From NCBI GenBank assembly GCA_031213475.1, contig JARUPZ010000024.1, positions 6,947,324 through 7,011,323 on the forward strand: 64,000 nt of DNA. The letters run 5' to 3'. Source of the stretch: Nereocystis luetkeana (Eukaryota; Sar; Phaeophyceae; Laminariales; Laminariaceae). Under the pieces are notes generated by a model, which was given only the letters and a program-made list of their open reading frames with translations, had not been told where the DNA came from and did no database searches. Positions 23,301-38,403 of this stretch are shown here, piece after piece (positions within the stretch are counted from its first letter, which is position 1; each line of letters starts with the position of its first letter). Position numbers and translations under genes: made by a program.

Positions 23301-26300
23301 TTAGTTTGATAGTTTTTAGCTTTCAAGAGTTTAAAAATAAATGTGCCAGGCGTGTATTCCTCTTTCTTTGCCCGGAGGGTACGAGGAACGGACGCCTGCT
23401 TGCCGCGTTCTCTCTTTTCAGCCTGCGATACCCCCCGCAGTTGCAGGTCAACCATTTTACCCAGAGGGAAACCTTGTATCATATGTAACGCATAAATGCG
23501 ATGTTGGTGTTGATGTGAAGTGATGCTGCAGTGATGTGATGTTACGTTGCGACGTTGTGCGATGCTGCAGTGATGTGATGTTACGTTGTACTTCGTACGA
23601 CTTTGTGTGATGCTGCAGTGATGTTGATGTTGATGTTGACGTTGATTTTGATGCCGATGCTGATGTTGTGCGCGATGTCATGCTACAGTATGTTGCTGTT
23701 GCTTCCGGTGCTGCGGCGTGGGCGTTGTTTGTTTTTGTGTGATGCTGATGCGTCAGCTCCGCGGTGTCGTGCGCTGTGACCTGCTGTAGTGGTATTTTGT
23801 TTGTGTGATGTTAACTTTACACACGCGACAGTTGGCGCACTGTCGTGTACCCGTCACTTGAAGATCACGCGGTGACGAACCCGAACACGTGGTCTTATGT
23901 TTTCACGAACCGAAAAAATGATCCCCCACTACTGTAATTCCCAAACACTTTTTCCTCGTGACAATGCCGATTTATTCACCCGGTCTCATCTTCGCCTTCG
24001 GCCTCAAACCGGATGGTCTCAGCCATTTTAGCACCGCACTCCTATACGTGGGGACAAAACACTCAAATTACTAGTAGTTTGTCCCCAAGACGGGACTGCT
24101 GCCCTAAAGGGGTTAAGGTGGGTACACCTCTGTATATATACCACGTGATGTTTTTGTTTGTTGTAGATTTTTAACAACCGCTTTTACCTTCCCGCTCTCT
24201 GGACGAGCCGTGGTCACAGGTAGGTGCCCCCCCCCCCCCCCCCCCCCCCCTCCCCGGTGCTTAGTAGGATGCAGCTCAACCTTCATACGACTCGCCGGAC
24301 ACCTCACGGTGCTTCGCGCTTGTTGGAAGCAATGTCTGCCTGGTCGGTGAAAACCGGGCATGCTCCGTCCCGGCGTCGTAGGGATGCGAGGGTCTATGGT
24401 CACACGACTACGCCCATGCGTGAGATCGAGTACATCTTTCCTATCGAGTACACCCCCCTCCCCCCCCCCCCCCCCCCCCCCCCCCGGGTACTTGCCTTCG
24501 TTTTTTTTGCGGAGAGGGTTCAGCATTTCCTTTCTGTGTCGATTTTTGTTGACTTCTGGAAGGGTGCGCTCCGTAGGGTGTATCGGTACCCGGGGGTACT
24601 TTTAGCGGGCGTGTACCGAAGTTGCCGAAGTGTCGGGTACCGGCACCGAACTGTTGCCGAAGTTACCGAAGTGTCGGGCACCGGTATCGAAGAATTACCG
24701 AAGTCACCGAAGTGTCGGGGTATCGGTACCGACAAAATACCGAACTTTCCCGAAGTGTCGGGTATCGGTATCGACTAAATACCGAACTTTACCAAAGTGT
24801 CGGGTATCGTTGTCGATTCTGTACCGAAAAAATACCGGGTACCCCCGGTATAGTGGTCGAGGGTGTATCGGTACCCGGGGTATATTCAGGTGGGCGTACT
24901 GAACTTACCGATGAGTCGAGTACCGATATGGGAGAAGTACCCATCGTTTCGAATTGCCGAGTACCGGTACTTACAAAAACCCGAACTTGACGAAGTGCCG
25001 GGTACCGGTATTGAGGCGGTACCGAGCTCACCGAAGTGTCGGATACCGGTATTTCCCGAGAAAATACTCGAGGTATAGTTTGGTACGTGTACCCTACCGA
25101 AAGTGCCCTTGGGTTTTTGCTGATTCACGCTTCTTTGCTCCTCGCGGAGAGGAAAAGGCGCATAAGATGTATTTTGTTTTGGCATTGATGATGTTGGTGT
25201 GGTGGATTCCGGTACGGTGCGATGCGGTGGGATGTTGCGATGTTGATGCGATGTTGATGTGTTGTGGTGCGACCCAATGTGATGCAATGTGATGCGATGT
25301 GATGTGATGTGATGTGATATGAGGTGATGTGATGTGATGTGATGTGATGTGATGTGATGTGATGTGATGTGATGTGATGTGATGTGATGTGATGCGATTT
25401 GATGTATGTTGTGTTGTGCAACATTGCATGGCATGCTGTTTGGGCCACGTGCGCTGGTGTCATGACCATGCCATGCCCAGGCCCTGGCTATGCCGTGTAG
25501 GTGCTCGCCGTGTGACGTACGGAGATAGGCGTTTCTAATAGCTCGCTTGAAGGTTGTGTCCTACACCCACGGTTCGAGTGGGTGGGGTGTACTCGATAGG
25601 AGAGATGTACTCGATCTCATGCATGGTCGTTGTCGTATGTCCGTAGACCCTCGCATCCCTACAACGCCGGGACGGAACATGTCGGGTTTTCACCGGCCAG
25701 GCAGGCATTGCTTCCTCGAAGCGCGAAGCGCCGTGAGGTGCCCGGCGAGTCGCATGAAGGGTGAGCTGCATCCTACTAAGAACCGCTTTTGAGGCGCACT
25801 TGCATACGGATGACAGCTTCAATGAGTTCATTTAATCTCCGATGTAGGGGGGGGGTGTACTCGATAGGAGAGATGTACTCGATCTCATGCATGGCTGTAG
25901 TCGTATGACCATAGACCCTCTCATCCCTACGCCGGGACGGAGCATGTCGGGTTTTCACCGACCAGGCAGACATTGCTTGCACCAAGCGCGAAGCGCCGTG
26001 AGGTGTCTGGCGAGTCGCATGAAGGGTGAGCGGCATCCTACTAAGAACCGCTTTTGAGGCGGACTTGCATATGGACGGCAGCTTCAATGAGTTGATTTAA
26101 TTTCCGGTGTAGGCATTTCCAGAGACAGCAATGGGAGTACTATGTAACTGCCTCTTGGGTGCCTTACCTTGAACACTACGTGATACGATCATTCCCAATT
26201 GTGCGAAGTAAAGGTTCTTTGCCTCGCATAAATGATCTAACTCGACAACCAGCTGTGGGCGACCGCCAAAAAATAAAAAATAAAATAAATAAATAAAACG

Positions 26301-29300
26301 GTACCCTGGTTGTCTAGCTCACGTAGTGAGCGGCATGCTTTACAGTGTCGTTGCCAACCGACGCCAACCCAACCTATATAAAATAGGGGGGGGTGGGGGG
26401 GGGGTATAACCGCTGGCGGCAAGACGCCGTTGGTGCAGTCCCTCCCCCCTGCGGCCAACACGCCAACACCATATTCTGCCTCCACCACGTCAACACTTAC
26501 CGGTGGCCCATTGATGTGTGCGCGCGGGTGATCAGGTCGGTGTGGTTGTGTGTGTGCCGTTGGATATACTGGCACGAGGCACCTGGGTCTGATAGAGGCT
26601 ACAACTAGCAACTGCATACGTACGGTCTACGGAGATTGATTCGAGGGTCGGTCTGTTCTCGTCCGGGTGTCGTTGTGTGTGCGCGTGCTCTTCACAGTGA
26701 AATCCTCTGGCAGCCCGAGATAACGACCGGAACAATGGTTGACATATAATATATATAATATAATATAATGTATATATATGTTTTTATGGTGTTGTCAACC
26801 ATTGTACCGTCTTATTATGGTACGAGCAGTGGGACTGCCCCGCAGCGCGGGTAGGGTCGCGTCGCGCCCGAGATCCGTGCGATTCCTTGCGCTCTGGTTC
26901 CTTGGGGGCACTAGCAAGTTGTATCATGCCCAATCGCGCAGGGGCTGCTGTTGCTGTATTATACGGTAACGTCGCCACTGTTTCCATCGTCAATAGTCCC
27001 CCCCCCCCCCCCCCCCAGAGGTTTAGTGAGCCGTTCTTCTAGAGTGCACCGTTGACGTCCGGCCTGTATACCCAAGCGTCTGTGCTAATTTTGCTCATCC
27101 TGCCGAGGTACTGGTACAAGCTCTGCAGCAGCTGCATAAACTGCGGCGCAGCGACCTCTATATTTTTATGGTGCACTAAGGAGAGTACACATTGCTGTGC
27201 GATGTTTTTTTAAAGCTATGTTCACAAGTCAGACAGGTCATCTGCAGATCATGAATTGTCTGTCTGATCTATCTACATTAGATGGCCTAGTTCATCACCT
27301 GCGGTTGTGTGAGGTTGTGCAGGATCTGCCTTCTAGGGCAAATCCAACCCAGGAAACATGCGCTATAGAGCATGCCGACTATTTTGCTGGTCCCACCCGG
27401 CAACATGAGCTAGATCATACAGATCAGCAATGTATATATATATCTGCGGTCAAAGAACTGTTGGATGAGCTGTCGAATGATCTGTCGCAAGTGAGCGTTT
27501 TTTCTATGCTTTCTACCGCACCTCCCTCCATTTTGCTGCCTGTATGTGCTCGAAAAAATGGCCAATTTTGAAAGTGACAACCCCATTTGATATCACTCGT
27601 GGTCTTACGAATGCCTACTTACTTCCCGGAATATTGGCGACCATGCGTGTTGTAAGCGTAAACCCAACGTCTTTGACCGACCGCATCTAGTATCCAACCC
27701 TTCGTCGCCAACCCAACGTATCTATTTGTCCAACCCACCGTCTGTAGTGCTTAGTCTCTAATGGTTCCACCCATCTTCGCTACTCCAACGCCTCTAACCC
27801 AACGTCTCCATTTTCTATCCCAACGTCGCTGACATAACCTTGCTCCTTTGTGACCCAACGTCGCTAGTTCATCGTCTCTATGGCATCCACTCGACGTCGC
27901 TGACCCAACGGGTGTCTTCTATTTCACCCAACGCCTCTTAACGCATGGTGTCTACTCGTCTTGCTCCTTTGTGACCCAACGTCGCTAGTTCATCGTCTCT
28001 ATGACACCACTCGACGTCGCTGACCCAACGGGTGTCTTCTATTTCACCCAACGCCTCTTAACGCATGGTGTCTACTTGTCTAAGCCCAACGTCTCTTGAA
28101 AACTCAACGTTTCTTGAAAACTCAACGTCTCTTAAAAACTCGACGTCTCTTGAAAACTCAACGTCTCTCAAAAACTCGACGTCTCTTAAAAACTCAACGT
28201 TTCTTGAAATCTCAACGTCTCTGTAACCCTACTTCTCAGGTCAAGCGGGCTGTCTATCAATGTTACCGTTCAGCGGAGCATTCCGGACGCGAAACGGTAC
28301 GAGACGCTGCTTCTACGTGACGAAAAACACATGTGAGTCGGCGTGGGAGGGGGGAGGGGGAGCATAGGCGCGGGGGGTGTACTCGATAGGAGAGATGTAC
28401 TCGATCTCATGCATGGCCGTAGTCGTATGACCATAGACCCTCGCGTCCCTACAATGCCGGGACGGAGCATGTCGGGTTTTTCACCGACCAGGCAGGCATT
28501 GCTTGCACCAAGCGCGAAGCGAAACGTGAGGTTTTCGGCGAGTCGCATGAAGGGTGAGCTGCATCCTACTAAAAGAACCGCTTGTGAGGCGGACTTGCAT
28601 ATGGACGACAGTTTCAATGAGTTGATTTGATTTCCGGTGTAGGCATTTCCAGAGACAGCAATGGGAGTGCGGTGTAACTGCCTCTTGTGTGCCTTACCAT
28701 GAATACTACGTGATACGATTTAATTCCCTTGTGCGGAGTAAAAATTTTATCCCTCGCACAAACGATCAAACTCGACGGTCGGCTGTGGGCGACCGCCAAA
28801 GAACAATCACACAAAACAAACGAAACGGTGCCCTGGTTGTCTAGCTCACGTAGTGAGCGGCATGTTTTACAGTGCCGTTACCAACCGACCCCAACCCGAC
28901 CCCACCTATATATATATATATATATATATATCATAGGGAGGGGGTGGGGGGGGGGGGGGGGGGGGAGTGAGGAGGAGGAAGTGGCGAGGGGGGTGGTGAG
29001 GGTGGTGGACATGGGAGGTATGAGATCGAGGTGGGGCGGGGGTGAGGAGGGCGTATCGGGGCGGGGGGGGTGGTGAGGGGTCCGGGCGGGTAGCGGGAAG
29101 GTGGAGGGGGAGGGGCGGGTGGGCACGCGGGGGGTGGGGGGGAAGGTACGAGAGGGGGGGGAAGAAGGACGTGCAGATGTTCGTTGCGTCTACCAATATT
29201 CAGGCGGGTCAGAGGGGGGGGCGGGGTGTACTAATGCCATGCATGGTCGTGTGTGTAGTCGTATGACCATAGACCCTTACAACCCTACAAATGCCGGGAC

Positions 29301-32300
29301 GGGGCCATGTCGGGTTTCCCAACGACCAGGCAGACATTGCTCGCACCAAGCGCGAAAGTGCCGTGAGGTGTCCGGCGAGTCTCATAAAGGGTGAGCTGCG
29401 TCTTGTTAGTGCTAAGAACCGCCTGTGAGGCGGACTTTCTCGCACATGGTAGACGGCAATGGGCATACTGTGCGACTGCCTCTTGGGTGCTTGCCATGTA
29501 CACACTGCGTGATACCATCGCCCCCCTGGAGCGTCGCTAAGAGCCCCCACGCCGCACAAATGATCTGACTCGGCCGCCAGCCGTGGTGCCCGAGTAAAGC
29601 GAAGAAACGGCGGTACCCTGGCCGTCTCGCTCATGCAGTGAGAGACATGTTTTACAGCGCCGTGGCGAACCGACGCCAACCCAACCTGCAAGCATACATA
29701 TTATATATATATATGATACCTGGTATACACCTGGTATGTTAGGGGATGAAAGGCGGGGGTGGCGGTTGTGGTGGAAGTAGAACCCTAACATGTAGGCATA
29801 ATATATGAAGAAACGCAGGTGGGTGAGAGAACCGAGGGGGCAAGGTGTGGGAGTGCTTCGTAGAGGCGGAACACAAAACAAAGCCAAGCCCCCTGCGCAC
29901 GACAGGTGAAGTGACCACGAGCTGCAAGACAGATGAAGACGGTAAAAATAGGAATGGAAAAGTATTATCGACTACTAGACAACCCCTTCCACCCCCCCCC
30001 CCCCGCCCCCCACCCCTACCCTTGGCCCCCTCCGACTGTCCCGTGTGTGTGTTTTCGGAATATACGAAACATAGGGTTTTCGGCGAGCAGACGATTTCTC
30101 CGACATACAATCGGGGAATCCGGCGTGAGTGTGTGTGTGTGTGTGTGCGTGGAACCTTGTTTTTGTTTTCTTGGTATTTGTGGGAAAATTTGAGTGATTG
30201 AATCCTAACTCGCTGTAGTCGTCAAGAAAAATATCGGGACGGCGTTATTTACCGATGTTTCGCCGGGGAAAAAAAACATGGGCCCGAGTTTCCGATTCCG
30301 ACTCCGATTGAGCTGAGTGGGGGGTCCGCGCGGTTAACGGTGAAATGACCAAGGGAAGCAACGATTGAGAGTTCGTCCCCTCCCCCCCCCCCCCCCCCCC
30401 CCCCTCCTCCCCCCATCCCAACCTCCTTTTACCGCCCGGCCTTTTTTTTTTTTTCGAAACGCAAAGCGCTCTGGCGGGGCATCCTCGTGATGGGTCTCCA
30501 CAGGTCCGCAAGCTGATAGAGACAGCCAACCCGCACCAGACGTTCGAGGAAATGGCCTACGTTAGCGAGACCGATCTGTCCCAGGTAAAATGTACCGACC
30601 GACGTGTTTAACACTAAAGTGTCTGTTTTTTTTTTTTTTTTTTTGTGTGGTCTTCTGAGTATACTGGTATGTATAAATGAGGTATATTTTTTGTTTACTT
30701 GGTATTAATCCTGTTCTTTTTTTTTTTTTTTTTTTTTTTTTTATTCTTTTACATTTTCTTCGTCTCGTTTCTGTTTTATGTTTGTGTTTTATTTTTTGTT
30801 TGTTCTTGTTTTGGTGTGTACGTTATCTATATGCCGTTTGTGTTTCGGTGTGTGTTTTGATTTTGTTTCGCTTATTTGTACGTATACGTATGTTTCTGTT
30901 TATATTTCTGTCTTCGCCTCAGGTGTTGTACCGCGACAGCAGCCCTTACAGCGATAAAACACATGATACCAACCGGTCTCGAGATTTAGAGGGAAAACTA
31001 GACCGAATGGAGAAGAGAAACGTATTATCGGTTGATGGCACTATTTATGTCCCCTTGACGGGCCCCCGTCAAGGACAGCCGTCATGAAATACTCACTCTA
31101 TATATGACCATAATACGAAGCCAAAGTAGGCTTTGACGGATCAAGCGTGAATCCGTCCCTTGACGGCACTGTATTGCCTAAATGAAGGGCAGCCGTCAAG
31201 GCTCTCCCCAATATTAAGTACACTACCGTCGGGTGTTGCAGCAATCCTTTTTGGTCGGGGGATAAAAATGTTCGTAGCCGACGCAGCCATGAGGAGCTGG
31301 TTGGGTAAAACGAGTGAATTATGCGTCGCTCCGTTCGCTAAACAACCCACGGAGTTTGCCCAACCCAATCATACTTGAAGGTTAACAAAGGTCTTTTTCG
31401 GTAACTTGTTCCAACAGCATTTTATTTTTCGTGGCTTCTGATTTCAATTTTACATGGGGAACAGACTACGTGATACCCGACCCGATAAAATAATTCGCGA
31501 AACAGCCTATTACGGGGGACCATAGTTAATAGGAACAACTATTGTTAGTAGAAATGGTTAAATATATAGGTTTTTATGTATACCACAGGTCCTATTAACT
31601 ATGGTCCCCCGTAGTAAATAATAGGTATAAGTAGGTCTTGACGGGTCTAGTGTACATACGCCGGTTGACGGCACGACTCTTGCCCCTTGACGCATAGCCG
31701 TCAAGGACCCGCCAAGTATCCGTCAGGGACCCGTCATGGACCCGTCAATGACGCTACGACACCAAAAATAACGAAACTACAGCAGGTCTAAAGAGGCCTC
31801 AACGAGCACGAGGATGTACGAAGTGAGACACCGACTTTGTTGCCCGATTCTTGCCCATCTTTTTTTCGCTCGACCGCCCCGGTGCTTCGATCCTCCCAAG
31901 TTTGTGTGTGTTTTGGTACGGTGTGCCACTCTGACCGGAGATGTACGGAGTGTTTATACGTTAGTATGAAGGCGCAACGATCCTTGTACTCCCGCCCATA
32001 ATGGTGTACATCAACAATTTGTTCATCGAACTCTGGGGTGGTACGCGGGGAACCTTAAGCTGTTCATCGTATACCTCAAGCTGTCCTTGTGGAAGCCACT
32101 TTGTCCCGACGTAGAAGGACCGGTTTTACTCAATATTAATATTGAAACGGTCCTTACACGGTATATCACACAGTGTGATAAGATAACACACCCCTTAGGA
32201 TTTTTTTCCGAGACTAATTTCTCCGAAACTAAGGCGGGCGGGGGAAGGTGTGTACTCGATAGGAGAGATGTACTCGATCTCATGCATGGCCGTAGTCGTA

Positions 32301-32541
32301 TGACCATAGACCCTCGCATCCCTAAAATACCGGGACGGAGCATGTCGGGTTTTCACCGACCAGGCAGACATTGCTTGCACCAAGCTATGCGAAGCGCCGT
32401 GAGGTGTACTCATTATCATGCACAGCCGTAGTCGTATGACTATACCAGGTAGAAGCTAGGGGGTGGAGTACGTACGTAAGCGCATAGAAAAAGTTGGTCG
32501 GGTTTGCGGGGACATACGTCTTCGGAGTTCATGCCAGGCGC

Positions 32542-32609
<68 letters not shown>

Positions 32610-34031
32610 TAACGCACCGCCATTCCTTACGGTACCCTTGCTCCCTCCGCGCAGAGGGTTCAGCGTTTCTATCTACAGCTGGACGTTTTTTTTTTGTCCC
32701 TCGCATGAGTGTTTTTTTACGGACTAACGCTCTCGCGCGATGTATACTTGTACCGCTGTACTGACCGTCGTATCCAGTACGATGGCACGGCACTGCATAC
32801 GCCTATTTCTCTCTACGTACTGCCCTACCGCAATACAGTAGTATCTCTTACCTCTGTGCCATGGTGTAACATTGTGGCCTCATATTTTTGTATCTCTCCA
32901 TGAAGGATAGAAAATCGGCGCCGACACTAGATGTGCTGGATGTCGGCGGGTACAAATAACGGGTTTGGTACTAATTGTGAGCAACCCGCACGCACACATA
33001 CAGTGTGTAGACAGGCACCCGGGTAGCACTTTCTGCGATAGGAGGAACACTTTGTTTTCCGCCAAAATATTTTCTGACCGGCCCGGTCTTCATAACCCAG
33101 TATCGTCGGGACACCAATAGTATATATATATATATATATATATATATACTTTTTTTTTTCACGATATATTTCATGATGTCCCTCGAGTTTTGCACTTTGA
33201 TCTTTTCTTGGACCTTTTCAAGACCGCATTCCCGCGGCGGGGGCTAAACCCTTGGAATTAGAGTCAGATTCTCGTTTATGTACAGGGCGGCACGAACAGG
33301 GTTAATGCCGGTGTTTAGGTGACTTATTGATAGTATAGGAAACGCCTCCGCAAGTGGAGAACCTCGAGAGGGTACTCGGAGCATGCCCTGCTGAACGCGA
33401 AGTCGGATTGCCCCTCCTTGCTGTTGTTTTGCCTGCCCAGGTGCTTCGACTGGCCCGACACATGGTCTTTTGGGGGGACGGTCGCGTGATTGACGCCCTC
33501 TGTGGGACCAACAGATACCTGGTGAGTGAGAAATAACTAATCAACCGACCAACTCAATGAATTAATGATGAGGATCGATCCATATTTCAATGAATCAGTG
33601 AATCAATCGATCGATCGCCCGATCGATCGATCTGTCTATGGATCTCGTCGTCAATCCTCATCCATATCTCAATGAATCAGTGAATCAATCGATCGATCGC
33701 CCGATCGATCGATCTGTCTATGGATCTCGTCGTCAATCCTCAGTCGATCGATCAGTCGATAAGTAGACCCATCTACAGTATCTATATATCTATTTATCAA
33801 TCAACCAATCGATCCATGAACGAAAGAACATATGTATCTATCGATCTGTATTTATCTGTATCTATCTCTATCTATGTGTGTCTGTTTGCATCTATGTATC
33901 TACAGTATCTATCTATCAATCTATCTATCTATCTATCTATCTACCAGGTATCTATCTATCTATCCATCTATCTATCTATCTATATGTATATCTATCTAAC
34001 TATCTATCTATCTATCTATTTATCTATCTTA

Positions 34032-34075
<44 letters not shown>

Positions 34076-37000
34076 AATTTACCTGTCTATCTATCTATCT
34101 ATCTATCTATCTATCAATTTACCTGTCTATCTATCCATTCATCCATCCATCCATCATTCGATCAATCGACCCATCAATCAATCAAACCACAACTAAACTC
34201 CCGACCAACAACCGACCATCCCACAATCACACCAAGCAGCAGTCATCCAATCTAAAACAAGCAACCAAAAACGGGAAACAACCAACTGATCAACCAACTC
34301 GTGAAAAAACAACCAACCCACAACTACAGTAGATGTAAATAATACAATCCACGATCAAGCGAATGGCCGACAGTCAGTCCATGGGTATGCCCTGGCACGG
34401 TATGCGCTGGCAGTAACATTCAATATACTGGCAGTAACTATCTACTGATTGAGCCTGGCTGTAGGTAGTCACTGACAGCGTATTCGATACCGAGAAAGTA
34501 CGCACGTCTAAGAAATACGGAATATTTTAGGGCGGAAACCCGTAAAAAGGCGTTTCGGAAGGAGAAGGGAGAAGGGAGGCCGACAGAGAGAGAGGGGTGG
34601 CTTGTGCGTTCTAGTGCTCTATTTTGTGGTGAGAGGCTACTGCCCTAAGGGTGTGTATACAAGGGAGGCGAAGCAACACTCAGGATCAAGATGTACTTTT
34701 TATTTGTGCGTCTGTATGACGACCAATTTGCCCTGGAAGGGTCTATCTGTCGTGTGCCTTGGAAGACGGTGGCGCGGGGGGGGTGTTGTCATTGTCATGC
34801 ATGGCCGTAGTCGTATGGCCATAGATCCTCGCACCCCTACAGTGCCGGGACGGAGCTTGTCGGCCTTGGGGGGGGCGGGGGGGGGGGCGTACTCATTTGT
34901 TGCTTGGCTTGTAATATTTAATAGTCATTTGACCATTGACCTCGCATCCCTTTCGAGATGGGCTTGAGACGGGGGGAAGGGGGGACAAATAAACGTCTTG
35001 AGTTATTTAATAGTATTATTTTTATTGGTCTTTCACCGACTCAACGCAGTTTACCCACCCATACCCGATTTACATGTCTAGCTCAAACCTTTCATTATTT
35101 TCTTTCATCCACCCCTAAAGCCCTTCAGGTATTCTAAGTCCCTTCAGACATACCTGGTAGGGTTTACTTGCTGTTTTGGTTAGGTATATCGAATTGTTTA
35201 GTTCGTGCTATTAGTAGTTCGAGACATTGCTTCGTTTTCATTCCCGGCCACATTCCGGGACATGAATGAAAGCTTTCAGATCCCCTACGAGGCACAGGAT
35301 ATTGTGAAAGACACCGCGATGCCTTCATTCACCGAGCGAGGTGTGGGAGAAAAAATATGAAGGCGGACTTGATCGCATCCCTCAAGGTAACCTGTTGTGG
35401 CCCATGGCAGCGCCATTTATGTCAAAACACCCGTATTATACATATGCTTCGTACCAGGTACAAAGATAAAAAAAAACCCCCAACAGCTGTGAGTTCGATG
35501 ATTTCGTCGAAGCTTATCTTTGCAAGCTGTGAGTGGTGCTCCGATCGCGCGTACTGCTCGCGGGTTTGATCTGGCCCCATGCGATTTTATATGTCACGGT
35601 CCGTACACGAGGAAGAAAAAAATCTCAAGCTGTATGTATCTATCTGTGTGTGTGCTGTAGTTTAAGAGGGTGTGGGTGGATGGTGTCTCTACAGCTTGGG
35701 GTTGCCAGTGCCCACTCCCCTTATCAATCGACCTGTCAACGTTTATGAAAAACCACTATCGCTGGTGGTTGACTAAAAGTCGCCAGCGATTATGCTGTCG
35801 TCAAAAGTAATCGGTGTACTGGATTGCAGCGGTATACTGTCGTCGTCTCTCCTTTCTAGACTCTCCTCCCGAAACGCATGCAGTGGGTTTCCGTACTGTA
35901 GGATGGCGTGTTTCTCGGGCTTATGTGATACAATACTACTGGTGTTTCTACTGGCCAGGTCAATCAGTAGATTTGCTACTGGCAGGAGATTATTGCTGCG
36001 AGTACGTACTGTGCGAGCGCCCAGCCCTAACGATCATCCAACCCGCCACCAACCAATCAACTAACCCACGATCAACGACCAATCGATGAGCAATCAACCA
36101 AACGGGAACAATGAAATATCTCGAAATGGTCCACGAGACAAGTAGGTTTACGAAAACATGCCCCTCCCAGAGCCACCTCCTCGTATCTACGGTAGTCTCA
36201 CGTAGGCGAGTTCATTGATTCGAAGCATGTAGATCTTTCGGGGCAGGTACGTGATGTATAATCTGTGTGATCTATACAATCTGTGCGATCTGTGTGATCT
36301 GTATAGTCTGTAAGATCTGTACGACCTGTATGGTCTATGTGGTCTGTACGATCTACGACCTGTATGATCTGTACGATCTGTAGGATTTGTGTGATATGTA
36401 CGATCTCTACGTTCTGTATGACCTGTATGATCTGTATGATCTGTATGATCTGGCTCATGTGTTCGGGGCGAGAGCCGTGCTATCTGCACGATCTATTTAT
36501 AGTATGTGCTCCCGGGGTTGGATCTGTGCATCACAGATCCTGCATAACATATCTTAACGGAAGATAGAGGATCTGGATGTTCTATCTTCAAATGGTCCGT
36601 CGGTCTTATCTATCCGAAGTTGTGTAACAGTGCAAAGGTGAGAGAAAAACAACAGATGCCCCCCCACCGATTACCGTTGACCCTCATACGACCACGGCCA
36701 TGCAAAACATCGAGTACACCCCGTCCCCTGTCCCCTGTCCCCTGTCCCCCGTTTCCTGTCCCCCGCCCCCTGTCCCCTGTCCCCTGTCCCCTGACCCTGT
36801 CCCCGTCCCCTTCCCCCTGTTCCCTGCCCCTTGCTCCCGTCCCCTGTCCCCTGTCCCCCCCCCCCTGCCTCCCGCCCCTGTCCCCTGCCCCCCCCCCCCC
36901 CCCCCCCCCCCATCCTCCTCATTTCCGTTGCCCGCCTGTACAGATGACGAGGGCGGCGATGCGGGCCTCGATGACTACTTCTCCGGTCATGGCGGAATTT

Positions 37001-38364
37001 TCCGCGAAGTTTCCCAAGCGGCTGCTGATAGAGGTCAGAGTTGTGTACTTTCGTGGGGGAGGGGGGAAATCGCCACCATCCTATTATTTTTCGTTCTTCG
37101 TTTCGTGTCGGGCAGATGGGGAAGATTTTGTTTTGGGGGGGAGGAGGGAGAGAGACGATCCTCACATGGTTGATATGTCTACGATCTGTATGGTTTGTGT
37201 GTGATCTCTAGGATCTGCAGGAGCTGTATGCCTGTATGCTCCTCGGGGAGGGACGGGGGGGCAGTAGTGCAGGGCTGAACAATTTGTTTTATTCATTTTG
37301 TATATGTGTGGTATGTGTGATCTGTATAATCTGTATGATCTGTGAGATCTGTGAGATCTGTATGATCTGTGTGATCCGTATGATCTGTGAGATCGGTACG
37401 ATCTGTGTTATGTGTACGATCTGCAAGACATGTGTGATCTGTGCGATTGCCATAAATTACCGTGTGATACCTGTTTTGCATTGCATGCGTGACGCGTATG
37501 TATCTGTTCGTATGTGTGATTTGTTTAGATTTAGGTGATCTACATGAATTGTTTTCTTATCTTTGCCTTCGTGTTTTCTTTTTTCATTTTTTTTCTGCTG
37601 GTTTTTCGGGTGTGCGTGTGCTTTGTACCATGGACACGCTCCTGGTACTATTCGGTTGCGATTGATACGGGATGGTATTCCACAGGTCGTTGGTACCGCC
37701 GCTTCCCTAACGGGCTGGTATGATACTGCCGTACGCACACCTACTGTGGTTCGCACTAGTTTCTTTTCTCCAGTCGAGATGCATTGAATGTTGCAGCCTG
37801 TTTTGTGACCACAGGCAGGATTTGAAGGATTTGAACTAAGGTAGTCTGAGGACATCATTATAATCATCATCATAATTTATGTATATGGTCTACATGGTGC
37901 GTCTACTCGGGGTTGGACTAAGAAGCGAGCATTCCCTCCATGATTTATATGACCTTCATGAGAATCGTGCATGATTTGTATGACCTGCATGGTCATTCAA
38001 TGTCCATGAGGTGTATGATCTGCGTGATCAATCTAAATGAGTTGCATGGTCTAGATGATCGATGAGCTAGATTTGCATGGCCAATGTGATGTCGGCATAC
38101 CCCCGGCCGTGTGAATGTAATCCCTCCGAGAGGTGGGGGGGAGGTGGAAGTACCGTGAAATAACGCCTCCGTGTAGTAGCTCCCCCTCTTGTACGTCTTG
38201 GTTCGTACGGGCGATTCATTCATTCATGAGCGTCGCGCGGGTCTCAGGCGCAGCAGCAGCAGCAGCAGCGACAGCAGCGGCAGAAACAGCAGCATCAGCT
38301 GTAGCAGCAGCATTAGCGCAGCATTAGAGCAGCATCAGCGGCGGAGGCGGCGACAGCATCAGAT

Positions 38365-38403
<39 letters not shown>

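Noticed and set aside
25094..25469. His/Ile/Thr/Ser-rich frames on -
   Set aside because: Translation of the GATGT pentanucleotide array.
30922..31020. Exon-like VLYRDSSPYSDK after a CAG acceptor
   Set aside because: It would insert between LSQ and VLRLARH, which are contiguous in NPRL3, and has only a weak donor.
33720..34255. Tyr/Leu/Ser-rich frames over the ATCT array
   Set aside because: Tetranucleotide repeat gives a periodic peptide in all phases; not a gene.
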